Of a stretch of 64,000 nucleotides of DNA, positions 48,101 through 58,849 are shown one piece after another. Origin of the DNA: Blastomyces gilchristii SLH14081. Taxonomy: Eukaryota > Ascomycota > Eurotiomycetes > Onygenales > Ajellomycetaceae. The position numbers were made by a program, and so were the translations under genes. Each line of letters starts with the position of its first letter. Position 1 is the first letter of the stretch. The DNA lies in NCBI RefSeq assembly GCF_000003855.2, contig NW_003101682.1, forward strand, positions 5,584,828-5,648,827, read 5' to 3'. The notes below the pieces were generated by a model, which saw only the letters and a list, made by a program, of their open reading frames with translations, had not been told where the DNA came from and did not search any database.

Positions 48101-49140
48101 TTATTGCTTTAAATGACTTTAAGTCTCATTTGAGTGTTACCAAAAAGTGTTACTTTTTAAAAAATTAAAAATAGTCTAAAAAAAACCTTAAAATGTCTAA
48201 AAATAGTAACTTTATGCCAAGAATGGGACTAAATGGGACCAAATGAAACCACTTTCTCATTTTTTTCAAGTCATGGTTTCATTTTAAGATCTGATATATA
48301 GTCACTTTGCATGTTTTTTTGATGACTAGTCCCAGCGGGATTCATGCCAAGAAATATACGGGACCAGACCAAATGGGATCAAACATGAAATTCATGGTCC
48401 CGGCGGCCAGTCTAAGTGTACTGATGATAGTAGATTACTTTATCAAGATAATACACTTTATATTCACTTATAAGAACTTAAAGTCAAAGAATTTAACTTA
48501 TATCTTTATCTATAATATGATCTGATTATATGAATTATCTGTAAACATTATCTCAGATAGAGAATTAATCTTTATAGAGAAGTTCTGATCTAATCTGATA
48601 ACTATACTGAAGATCTTATAAGATTTAAGTATAGCTTTTTATCAACAGACAGATGATTAGATAGAATATCTAATAAGTATATTAAAACAGTATCTGTAAT
48701 ACTTTATTAATTATAATCAGAATGACTGAATACATTGATTATCACTTACAGAGTTTATATATAACAACTCAAAGCATATTAGTATGAATAAAACTCTTTT
48801 TAAGATACTCACTGAGACTTATCTGCAGATAATCTTGATAAATCTATAAGAGTATACTATAGAGTGTGATGATGTCTGTGAATGAGCTGAGAGAATTCAG
48901 AATATTCAGAAGAAAGTCTGTGAATTCTTGAGAAAGACTCAAGAGTATCAAAAGAGATACTATAACTTTAAACATACTGTAAAGAGTTTTAAGAAAGATG
49001 ATAGAGTCTAACTGAGTTTAGAAAATATTATTATACAGAGATCTAGTAAAAAGCTGAATCTCTTACAGATAGAGTCTTATAAGATTATAGAGAAAGTTAG
49101 CTTATAGTACTATAGATTAAAACTATTATCTAAGTTATAG
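45180..49140 (+). pseudogene. G4 pol: protease, RT, RNase H, integrase
   Basis: A protease-like region lies at about 45200-45560. RT is at 45830-46450, with LRLCINYYNLN and SYYSLSLIENM; the catalytic box is degraded to NLNNIIIYF near 46283-46310. RNase H is at about 46640-47000. The integrase zinc-binding part is at about 47620-47790 (IKRHYNSSLVSYF). The core is split by MITE M2 at 47909, and the C-terminal part lies near 48930-49140. Both RT aspartates are now Asn (G-to-A). Non-functional. Confidence 0.82.
47909..48414 (-). mobile_element. MITE M2 (506 bp)
   Basis: Reverse orientation, with TSD AGTGTACT at 47901-47908 and 48415-48422. Same termini and length as M1. It still keeps ATGGGACTAAATGGGACC at about 48223-48240. 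Inserted in the G4 integrase. Confidence 0.95.
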
Positions 49141-49149
49141 ATATATAAT

Positions 49150-50490
49150 TTTTTTTATATCTCTTTACTTCATGAATATAAGAAATTCTTAGAAGAGAAC
49201 TCTGTGACTCATCACTCTGTTTATAAAGTATTAGAGAGTAAAAGAGAATATCAGATTAAAGAAATTATTAACTCAGAGAAGTGAGATTATAAGCTCTGAT
49301 TCAAGATTCAGTGATAAGAATATTCTGATAAGATGAATAAGTTTACTTAAGAATTATCTAAGTAGATAAGATATCTGTAGAAGCTGAGACATGACTTTCA
49401 TACTATAAATTCTAATAAGTCAGAATAGTATAATCTTCACTAAGAATCTGATTGTAATAAAGATATTAACACTGTTATTTATAAACTCTAGTCTATAAGA
49501 TGATGAGTTTCTACTGAGATAAACAGTTCACATTGTATATAAAGAGAAGAAGAAATCATATTCTTATTAAAGTTAAAAAATAAAGAAAATAAAAATTGAA
49601 CTATGAACACAGTTTAGAGATTAATAAAGAAAAATCAAAGAAAACTTATACTCACATTCTTAATATCTGTAATACTCAATTCTCTTATAACTATCAATTT
49701 CTCTCTTTAAAGAAGCAGAGAGTATCATATCTATGATACAGATAATTATTGTATTTGATATTAAGACTGTCAGAAATGCACAGACTTCAGAGAAGTCAGA
49801 TATCAGAGTATACACAGTTATAGCAGAATCTTGAGAGCTTGTCATCTGTGTGTGTAATCAGATATCTCTTATAAAGCTGTGTTCATTCTCTCAGTTGTAC
49901 TACAGTATTCAGCCTGAAAATAATTGAGATGTGAAGAGAGAGCTTATCTACTCAGATTAACTTCTGTTATAAAATCATGACATTTGTATTGTCTTAATTA
50001 TCTGGATTTTATGAGTATCTGAGAACTTATCTTTTATTGATAATAGAATTGTGAAAATGTGCTACAGTGTGAGAACTATTGATAGAAAATCTAGATATAT
50101 TTGCATATGCCTGATCAGAGATTATATAAGTAGAGAGAAAGTGATCATAGACTCACAGAGCTGCAGAGAGCACTGACAGCACTGAGAGCTTTACAGAAAC
50201 TGTTAGCTAGAGTCTGTAAGAAATTACTTACAGAAAGACTTACAGTAAAGAACAGAACTACACTACTTGAAGTCAGAAGCTGATCTGAGAGAGACATGAG
50301 ATTAGCTGCTGATCTGAAGATCAGATATGATGACAGAGCTAAGAGAAATGAAAATACTATTGTAAGCAGTGACATCTCTACTTTATCAGCTGATAAAAAG
50401 TGATCAGAGAAGTTGCAGAAATGCTTATAAGAAGCTTAACAGCAGTCAGACATTATTCACAAAGATATTAAAATTAAGAAAATTTTTTAT
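49150..50490 (+). other. G4 region downstream of pol
   Basis: Sequence between integrase and 3' LTR, with no retroviral domain that I recognise. At about 50157-50450 a plus-strand frame is nearly open and strongly helical (TELQRALTALRALQKLLARV, then CKKLLTERL). On the minus strand 49660-49845 is open (MTSSQDSAITVYTLISDF...), so an antisense gene is also possible. It may be an extra ORF of the element. Confidence 0.4.
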
Positions 50491-50497
50491 TCTTGAG

Positions 50498-51003
50498 TAG
50501 ACTGGCCGCTGGGATCATGAATTTCATATTTGATCTCATTTGATCTGGTCCCATACATTTCTTGGTGTGAATTCCGCTGGGACTAGTCATTAAAAAAACA
50601 TGCAAAGTGACTATATATCAGATCTTAAAATGAAATCATGACTTGAAAAAAATGAGAAAGTGATCTCATTTGGTTTCATTTAGTTTCATTCTTGACATAA
50701 AGTTACTATTTTTAGACATTTTAAGGTTTTTTTTAAACTATTTTTAATTTTTTAAAAAGTAACACTTTTTAGTAACACTCAAATGAGATTTAAAGTCATT
50801 TAAAGCAATAAAAATAATTTAAATTGAGAAGTGGAAATCATGATCTCATTTGAAAAATGTGACAAGAGTAGACAGTAAGTCTCACTGAAACAGTATGAAA
50901 CTACTATCTAATGTTAAAACCGTGTAATAAGATCAGTTGAATTGGTAATGAAACTATCAAAAAATCTGGTCCTGGTCTCAGACACGGTCACACGGTCAGT
51001 CTA
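50498..51003 (+). mobile_element. MITE M3 (506 bp)
   Basis: TSD TTCTTGAG at 50490-50497 and 51004-51011. The tandem TGGTCCCATT units of M1 are here TGATCTCATT, TGGTTTCATT and TAGTTTCATT, a direct view of C-to-T in CC context. Inserted downstream of G4 pol. Confidence 0.95.
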
Positions 51004-51547
51004 TTCTTGAGAAGTTCTTGAATTAATATATAGATATTGTCAGAAATACTCTCTCTCTATTATCTGAGTGAGAATACTTTATGAATCAATAAGAATACTC
51101 ACAGTTTATGAGAATAAGAGCTGTTATAGAAAAAGAAAAAAGAAGATGAGATTCTGCAGACAGATCTGAAATATTTATACTACTTTAGAGAGATTTATTT
51201 ACACTATAAGTGATTCTACAGAACAGTCAGATTACTCTAGTAAATAAAGAGTAAATATGAATTACAGATCTGAATCTTTCTATATAACTATAAAGAGTGA
51301 TTACAGACTGTAAATATCTTAATTCTATAATTCTACAGAGTTGATAAAAGAATGAAAAATTCCTCAAAATTCTACAGTGTTAAAGAATGATAATTCATGA
51401 GAATAAGTGAAAGATTAACTTATGAATACTTCTCTTTGATGAGAATAATCTCACAGAGAGTGATTTATCTGTAGAATGAATCTGAGTAATAATCACATAA
51501 GAATCTCACAGAAATAATTGAGAGTCAACTGAACCTCTTCGGCCCGG

Positions 51548-51638
51548 TGGCGTAGTGGTTAACTACGCCACCATGGAGCCTCAATTAGCGGCCTTTCCCC
51601 CCGGGGAATGAATGCCAAGAGGGGGCAGGTTCAAACCC
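51548..51638 (+). promoter_or_regulatory. Internal pol III promoter (A and B boxes) of the SINE
   Basis: A box TGGCGTAGTGG fits TRGCNNAGYNGG. B box GGTTCAAACCC differs from GGTTCGANTCC at G-to-A and T-to-A. The start-to-start distance of 80 bp is long for a plain tRNA and suggests a long-variable-arm or intron-containing tRNA ancestor. Confidence 0.75.
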
Positions 51639-52536
51639 TGTGAGAGCCATCTTAATCACAGCTTCCACTGTTAAGTCATAAAACAGTACTGAGGGCCCCT
51701 GGATGCACTATAGCAAATCATCATCAAGCTTAAGATATCTATCCCAGGGGTTCCTGGGTGCTAATTCTCACTGATCTTAGAATTAACAGCCCCCCGGGCG
51801 CTTCAAGTTAGATCAGTACTAGAGTGATTGAGATCTAGAATGCCCGCAGAATAGTGAATCATTGTCAAGCTTAACTGACCAGGTCTCATCCCTCTCACTC
51901 TAGGCATTCACTTTCAGGGAATGAGATTTAAAAACTATCTGATTAGAACACCCTGGGCCTAGCAAGAATCTAGATGAGATGAGGCCTAGGCGCTCTTAAT
52001 AGATGGTTAGTGCAAGCAAGATCATGACAGTCAATTGATAGACTGAAATGCTGAGATTGACAGCTGAAAGATTAGAGACTTAACTAGAATTGAGTAGCTC
52101 TGATATTATTCTTAGTGAGAATCTCACTTATGAGTAAGCTAGTTACAGAAGCTAGCTGAGTGGCAGCTCTTTAGAAGAAATGATAATCTCTGAAGCAGGC
52201 CTGAGAGGACAGAGACAGCAGTCAGTTATATAGAGTGTTAAAATATGTATATAGCTTAAGATATAAACTGCAGAGATCTTGTTCTATAGCTTTCTTTACT
52301 TTATCTTTTTCTTTCAATTTCTTTCTATCTATCTATTTAATATGTCTATCTTTAAGACTGTGTTCTCTTTCTCTTTTCCTTTGTCATGATATTATCAAAT
52401 GATTTCAAAGTATCAGAAGATGTTAAAACACTATAATTTGTAAACAGTTTTTGTATTCTGAGCTGGAATTTTCTGATTTTGTATATCTGAAATTGATGAA
52501 TGTATAATAGTTAACTTTACAGATATAGGAAAAACC

Positions 52537-52557
52537 CTGAGAACTAAAAGTTCTCAG
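52537..52557 (+). promoter_or_regulatory. 3' hairpin shared with the LINE
   Basis: CTGAGAAC TAAAA GTTCTCAG, 8-bp perfect stem, about 45 bp before the (TAA)n tail; same as in LINE 1 and LINE 3. Confidence 0.7.
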
Positions 52558-52877
52558 ATAGATGTCATAGTCTCTGACTGCATACATCTACAATCGAAGA
52601 ATAATAATAATAATAATAACTGAACCTCTTCTGTATAAAAGATATAAGATGAATCTGTATAATAGTTAGAGAAAGATCTGCAGATTATAAAGAATCTCAT
52701 GAAATAAGAAACTGAGTGACAGACTCTTTTCTCTTCATAGTAATAAGAGATTTTTTCTCACTGAGATTTTTAATAGATGTGAAGAATTTTTAGTGAGTAT
52801 TACTGCAGTACTGAGTTAATTCTATGAAATCACTCAGTGAAAGACTTCATAGATAAAGTCTTAGAGAGAGAAGAATA

Positions 52878-53135
52878 TATAAGAACTTTTACTTCTTATA
52901 GATTCTTTATCTCTATTTCTATCTCTTATATAATTAATAGAGTTAGTGACTCTTGACTACACACAACTATATAGACTGAAGTTCATGAATACTATTTATA
53001 ACTTAGCTTGAATGCTATTATACATTTGATCTCTACATTTTATCTTTCTACTGTGAATACTTCTAGTAGTTAACAGTACATATCACGCCAAGCTGCAAAC
53101 ACCCGAATAATCGCCTGCGAGCACTTATTCTTAAA
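52878..53135 (+). repeat. G4 3' LTR
   Basis: 258 bp, TATAAGAAC...TATTCTTAAA. Differences from the 5' LTR are almost all transitions. It keeps CpG near its right end (CACGCC, CCCGAATAATCGCCTGCG) where the 5' LTR has lost them, so the two LTRs were mutated independently. Confidence 0.93.
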
Positions 53136-53193
53136 CAATATGACAACTGTAAAGTTTGATCCTGGTCTCAGACACGGTTACACGGTCAGTCTA
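53136..53193 (+). mobile_element. hAT copy B, right terminus
   Basis: Last 58 bp of copy B after G4, ending CACGGTCAGTCTA. The next 8 bp, GAGATGAC (53194-53201), match 18820-18827 exactly and prove that one hAT insertion spans 18828-53193. Confidence 0.95.
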
Positions 53194-56100
53194 GAGATGA
53201 CAGATGCAAAGATTCTAGAGTAATTAATCTTCTTTTATTAATAATTTCTGCAGACAACTCAGCAGGCCTTATAATAGATAACCTCACTCAGATTATTAAA
53301 CTTTTTATCAAATACTCATTGACTGTGAAAAACACTCATTTATGATATTCTCTCTATCAGTTATCAGGCCTCTATCTGTTTCAAGTAATTGATCTCTTTA
53401 ACACAGGCCTTGTAATAACATTTTCATTTCATGAAAGCTTTGACATGTGTGAGGTTTTTCATGACCAGAAGTGCAGTGATCTCAGAATCAGTGAATAGAT
53501 CTTCAAGACTGTTTCGCACTGAAGATTTGCTCACTGCAGATTTCATCACTATAGTGATATCTCTTATAGATGTTAAAGAATCATCAGATTTAACTATGAG
53601 TTCTGAGAAGTTCAGTATATTTTGTACTAAAAAGATAGATATTCTCACAGAGATTTCATAGTCAATTCATTAATTATTAGTGAGTATAAGAAACAATGAA
53701 CACTCAGATTGAATTTTCTCATCAATGAACAGATCATCAGTTGATAAATCAGAAGTCACTGAAGAAATTGTTGCAGAAATTACTGCAGTGAGTAGGCCTG
53801 ATGTTATTGAAGAAATCACCGCAGCCGCTTTACAGACTGCATTGAGTAGAACCTTTGAGTTGTGTGTAGTTAGTAATGATGAATTAGCAAGATAAAGATT
53901 CTTCTGAAAGATGATGTCTTTTGATATGTATAAACATCTGCTGAAGGAATTCATTAATCTAAAATTAATAAAATTATTATATCTTACAAAAATCAACTCT
54001 TTGAAACAGGAAGTCATCTTATTGATGAGCTTGAGAACTATCTTCAAGAATGCCTTGCAATCTCATCAGTTAATACTGTGTACAGAAGATAGAGCTTCAA
54101 GTCAGATCTCATACAGTGTAATCAACTTTGTATTTTCAGAGCTCTTATACAATATAGTTAAGATTGATATAAGATTAAGCAGCTCTGTGACTATAATAAC
54201 TGCCTCATTTTACATCTTTTCAGAAGTAAAAGAATCTATTAATAGTGATTGAGACTTCTCAATGATTAAACTGATTAGTTATTCAAATACTTCATCTTAC
54301 TGTGAAGTATGAGAGAGAGTCAGCTTTTATTTTATTTCTTTACTGAGTACATATACTGTGACTGCATTCAAGTTCAATTCTTCACAGTCTGAGTGAATGA
54401 TTGTAATATTACATCTCAGCAGATTCTTGATGAATTGATTGAAGATCTGTAGATATCTCAATGTTTCATCCTTGCATTTCAATAGAAATATTCACCTCAT
54501 ATAAGTGACATCATCTGTAATCACCATTGCAAGCTTCTTGCCAGTGTAAGATGATATATTATTTTCAGTCTCAAGAGTCTCATCATCACTGAATATATTC
54601 ACTCAAACCTTTAAGGCCTTGCAGGTGACATAACATGATGTGGAATTCTTGTAGAATGCATGTTTCTGTTTAGTCTTAACACATGTAGTATAAAATGATA
54701 ATTTTTTCAGACTGATAATGATAATATCAAATCGCGGGTCTCTGATCAATTTCAATATACTATTTTTACTGATATGATCAAGTTGATGATGTCACTCATC
54801 TATCAGAAGTTGCTTTGAAAGCACTGCAGATAATCAAGATAAAGATGAGATAATAAAGAAATCAGTATCTGAATTCTTAGAGTTGATTAACTGTTCAACC
54901 TCCTCACAGCTGAAAGGTCTCAAGAACTCTGCATTCAGATTGTAATCTATTGAGATTGTCCTTGATTTCAGAACAGTTATATATGTCACTGCTTCATACA
55001 TCAAATTATTCATTATATCATGAAATGTTAGTTAGCTGTCAGATAGAATGTAAATATTATTATAAGACAGATTAATGTAGAAGATATCACTGTTAATAGA
55101 TGATAGAAACTCAAAGTAGTTCTCAGCATTAACTTGCATATCATGATGAATATAGATCTGGCACTTTATAAGTTTAGCAGAGATTAGATTTGTGAATAGT
55201 TCTGACACATAGTATACATGATTGAATTCTATTAATCTTTCACTCACTGAGATAAATGTAGTGGTGACACTCTGAACCTTCAGAATGACCTTGTTAGTCA
55301 CTTAAGCTGTTGAACTGTTGATTGCTATAAGGTCTGAAAATCATGATCTATCACTCGCGATGTGGCATCTGGCGTCACTATCTCATATAGTGAGAGAATC
55401 CTTGTGAGGTTTCACAAAACAGACTGATACATTTATAATCTCTGTGAGATTTATCATCTGAAAGATCTCTGAATCATCTGTAATAAATAGTTGAGTTCTA
55501 CTCTCACTATTATTCTTTTTCTTCTTTTCTTTGAATTTCTTTATTCTTGCAGTATTGTAGATTCTTTAATTATTCAGAGCACTGTCTGAATTGATTAATT
55601 AACAGATGTCAAAGTAAGATCTCTTACATTCAGAACATGTAGATGAATTGCCTGATCTCTGATAGTTTTAAGAGCTCTCTTATAAACTATCATAACCATG
55701 TTCAGAACAGTCATCACAGGTCAAATTTAATGTATTGTTGTTGTTAGAATTAATAGATGTAGTGATTATTGTAACTGTTGTAGCTGTTATAGCTGTATTA
55801 ACTGCAGAAACTATATTCTGCAAATTCTTTTTATCTTTTGAAGAATCAAGTCATGAACAGATCTTCTTCATAAGAAGATCAACATTCAATACTACAGCTG
55901 TGAATTTGAAATTCTGTATCTTCTCTATCTTTTTTTAAATATAATCTCTTCAATTGTTGAGTAGAACTGAGTAGAAGATATTAAGTATTTATATATCTGA
56001 GAAGAAAGCATTCATCATCTTCAATTTCGTAATGATGAACTGAGACTTATCAAAGAATGTGTGTAGATTGATGACCTGTGTGTCACTAAGTAATATGAAT

Positions 56101-56996
56101 TTCAGAACTGTCTCACATTGTAACTGTGTTTTAAGAAGAGAGTATTTCTGTTTAATCACATTTCAGAAAGTATAAGCAATCTGATTTTCATCATATTTGA
56201 AGAAACATGATCTGACACCTGCACTTAATGAGTTTGAGATAAATGTGTAGAGTCACTGATTTCTGATGTCTTAGAATAATGCTGATTCAACATCTCTTTA
56301 TAGAGAGTTCTGAGTCTGTTATTTCTCTATCATATATTAACACTGTGTATTAACTAGTTTTGCTTTTATAAAGATGCTTCATATGATGTAATTGAATGTA
56401 TCAGTTAGACTGTTTGATCTCACAGTATTCTTGACATCTTTCTTAAATTGAGAGATTGCCTTGCTAACACAGCTATTCAGTTCATAAAGATTGAATTTCA
56501 ATCATTCACTGAGATTAGAATCACATGTGACTGTACAGACTGTTGAGATGATAACAGAATAATTATTGACATTCTGTGATTAATCTGTAGAGAATGAGAA
56601 TCTCTGTTAACAGAGTTTTTTCAGTTATAATTTAAGTTCTAGAACTCTTTATCTCTTCTTCTTCATCTTAAATGTCATCTTTAGATGTTTCATCTATTGA
56701 TTTGATATTATCTCATCTGAACAGTAGATATCTAAGCATTTATTATTCTCATCATAAGAATCAGCATCAAGCTGTCAAGTAGATTAGAGGGTCAGCCTGA
56801 CCGTGTCAGAAGCTGTATTCAAACCAGCTTTGAATTAAGAGAGTGTTTCAAGGTGTTCATCAATGATGCTTTTAAATGCTTCAGAAGAATGTTCACTGAC
56901 AGAGTGTAAGTATGAAGAATCATCATCAACTGAATCAGTGAATATAACATGAGATTATAAATGTGTGTGTGAGTGAGATCATGTTGAATCTGTCAT
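53194..56996 (-). pseudogene. Copia C1 gag, protease, integrase and linker
   Basis: Minus strand. Gag runs from ATG (complement of 56994-56996) to about 55500, with a Cys-rich knuckle-like segment near 55600-55640 (CSECKRSYFDIC). The protease-to-integrase region 55301-55032 is open (HVYYVSELFTNLISAKLI, matching the copia DVLYVPxLxxNLLSV motif). The WHHQLDHIS motif of the integrase zinc finger is near 54800-54770. Integrase core and linker follow to 53194, with an open stretch at 54047-53670. It continues at 18827 beyond hAT B. Broken by several stops. Confidence 0.82.
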
Positions 56997-57259
56997 CTTC
57001 ATATTTATTTATTGAATTCTTGTCAATATTGTTCTCTTTTTCTTACTTTTTTGCAAATATGATGTGTTTTCTGCAAGGCTCTTTTTAAGTAAGCAGTAGT
57101 ATTATTGATTATCAAGATCTCAAATGCATTAATGCTGATAGAATAAGACAAATTTAACACCTGATAGATGTATTCAATGAAGCAGTAGTTAAAATAATGA
57201 CTATATTAATAAGAAATCCTGAATTAGCAGTGATTTTATGCAAAACAGGTCTCATAACC

Positions 57260-57354
57260 TGTGAAAGGTGTAAAGCTTGTGTGATTGAAAGATTGCTAAC
57301 TTGTGAAAAGTTATATAATGAAAGGATTAGTAAGTCAGACCACGTGACCTGACA
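57260..57354 (-). repeat. Copia C1 5' LTR (95 bp)
   Basis: Complement of TGTCAGGTCACGTGGTC...; uninterrupted, and the best reference for the 95-bp LTR. TSD TTTTA at 57355-57359, matching 11533-11537. The primer site lies at 57246-57259. Confidence 0.93.
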
Positions 57355-57946
57355 TTTTACACATGCATAACTGATCTCTTTCAATCTTAGTTCTGCATTT
57401 ATAACTGCTGCTTTCATGATTGCTCTCTTTCTTACCTTTTTCAAAGCATTCTCTGGGATACGCGGATGCAATTCATACAACAGATAGAATAATTAACACT
57501 TGAAGACTGCATACTGCTGAATTTATGTGACTAATAGTACCTGTCTGAGATATTCATCTCATAATCTTATAGACTTACTCACTAGATATTTTATCAGCAT
57601 ATTACTCAGCATTTCATTTAAGCATTTCATCTTGCGGTTTATTTATAAGTGATATAACATTGTTCTATAATATCTTATCTATAACTGACTTATGAAATGC
57701 CTCACTGCTTCTTCTACAAGATTTACATTATTATCAGTCAGAATTTCATATAGTATTGCATAGTTAAGAGATCTTATTGTATAAGAACTTCACTACTATC
57801 TTCTCAATTATCTCTGAAACTGCTTTCACTACTGATCAATCAGTAGTGTAGTTAATAGCAGTGATTATTCAATAATTTCTATTTAATATTTATAGTAATA
57901 TGTCTATAAGATTCATTCTTCATTGATTGAATAACTGTATCATATC
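57355..57946 (-). pseudogene. Gypsy G5 integrase catalytic core
   Basis: Minus strand. DDE integrase core: SVVKAVSEIIEKIVVKFLYN, then EILTDNNVNLVEEAVRHF (about 57790-57690), which matches the gypsy LTDNGxxF motif around the second catalytic Asp. The open segment 57480-57360 (MYELHPRIPENALKKV...) matches the LLYGRxPRxP motif after the core. The N-terminal part is beyond MITE M4 and the C-terminal part is at 11086-11537. Confidence 0.85.
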
Positions 57947-58453
57947 TAGACTGACCGTGTGACCGTGTCTGAGACCAGGACCAGATTTTTTGATAGTTCC
58001 ATTACTAATTCGACTGATCCCATTACATGGTTTTAACATTAGATAGTAGTTTCATACTGTCTCAGTGAAACTTACTGTCTACTCTTATCACATTTTTCAA
58101 ATAAGATCATGATTTTCACTTCTCAATTTAAATTATTTTTATTGCTTTAAATAACTTTAAAACTCATTTAAGTGTTACCAAAAAGTGTTACTTTTTAAAA
58201 AATTAAAAATAGTCTAAAAGAAACCTTAAAATGTCTAAAAATAGTAACTTTATGCTAAGAATGAGACTAAATGTGATTAAATGAGATCACTTTCTCATTT
58301 TTTTCAAGTCATGGTTTAATTTTAAGATCTGATACATAGTTACTTTGCATGTTTTTTTTCATGACTAGTCCCAGTGAGATTCATGCCAAGAAATGTATGA
58401 AACCTGATCAAATGAAACCAAACGTGAAATTCATGATTCTGGCGGCTAGTCTA
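57947..58453 (-). mobile_element. MITE M4 (507 bp)
   Basis: Reverse orientation, TSD ATCATATC at 57939-57946 and 58454-58461. Inserted in the G5 integrase. Same termini as M1-M3. Confidence 0.95.
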
Positions 58454-58849
58454 ATCATATCTTTCATCTGATGTTACACTTTCTCACATTCTTACTCTTT
58501 CTTAGATTCTTTCACAACCTGACAAATCAGATACTAATGAGTGTATATCTGAATATTCTCAGTCATACTTGATAAGTACACTCTTGATTCAAGTATACTT
58601 ATGAGTTCAGAGCTTTCTAAGTGACTGAATTTCTTGTGTATATGAGTTATCAAGTCATGTCTAAATAAATGTTGCAGATAGAGAGTCTTTGTATATTCTA
58701 GAGTACAGTAGAGTATAACATCATTTTTTAAATTTCTCAGTTTAAAGTTCGGAAGCATCTCTTCGACTACTTTTACAAAATACTTATTATGTAATATCTT
58801 ACTATTCTTTAAGTGAGAGATTATTGCATTCACTCATTCTGATTTCTTC
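58454..58849 (-). pseudogene. Gypsy G5 integrase zinc-binding domain
   Basis: Open at 58534-58833. The HHCC domain includes HDLITHIHKKFSHLESSELI and a YLSSMTENIQIYTH segment. It corresponds to the region where gypsy integrases have LI..IH...GH and YWP.M..DI..Y. The Cys pair lies next to or beyond the MITE junction. Confidence 0.85.

Larger units (their letters stand above)
51541..52617 (+). mobile_element. tRNA-headed SINE with LINE-derived 3' end (1.08 kb)
   Basis: Flanked by the perfect 14-bp TSD AACTGAACCTCTTC (51527-51540, 52618-52631). The head has an A box TGGCGTAGTGG (51548-51558) and a B box GGTTCAAACCC (51628-51638), the two internal pol III promoter elements. A body of about 640 bp follows, unrelated to anything else in the window. 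The last 330 bp (about 52287-52617) match the 3' UTR of the LINE, including hairpin and (TAA)n tail. No protein is encoded. Parts of the head and body keep GC-rich patches, so it is recent or low-copy. It is long for a SINE. Confidence 0.9.
43765..53135 (+). mobile_element. Ty3/gypsy element G4 with two MITEs and a SINE inside
   Basis: It has 258-bp LTRs at 43765-44022 and 52878-53135 and the TSD CAATG (43760-43764) / CAATA (53136-53140). Gag, protease, RT, RNase H and integrase lie in order on the plus strand. Insertions are M2 (47909-48414), M3 (50498-51003) and the SINE (51541-52617). Without them it is about 7.25 kb. It is unrelated at sequence level to G1-G3. About 1.9 kb of its own sequence lies between integrase and the 3' LTR. 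Confidence 0.93.

Noticed and set aside
51541..51650. Functional tRNA gene
   Set aside because: The acceptor stem pairs poorly, the A-to-B spacing is long, and the unit is the head of a TSD-flanked retroposon.
57260..57354. 95-bp repeats at 11538, 17290, 24583, 37439 and 57260 as MITEs or attachment sites
   Set aside because: They flank copia internal sequence with TSDs and an adjacent primer site, so they are LTRs.
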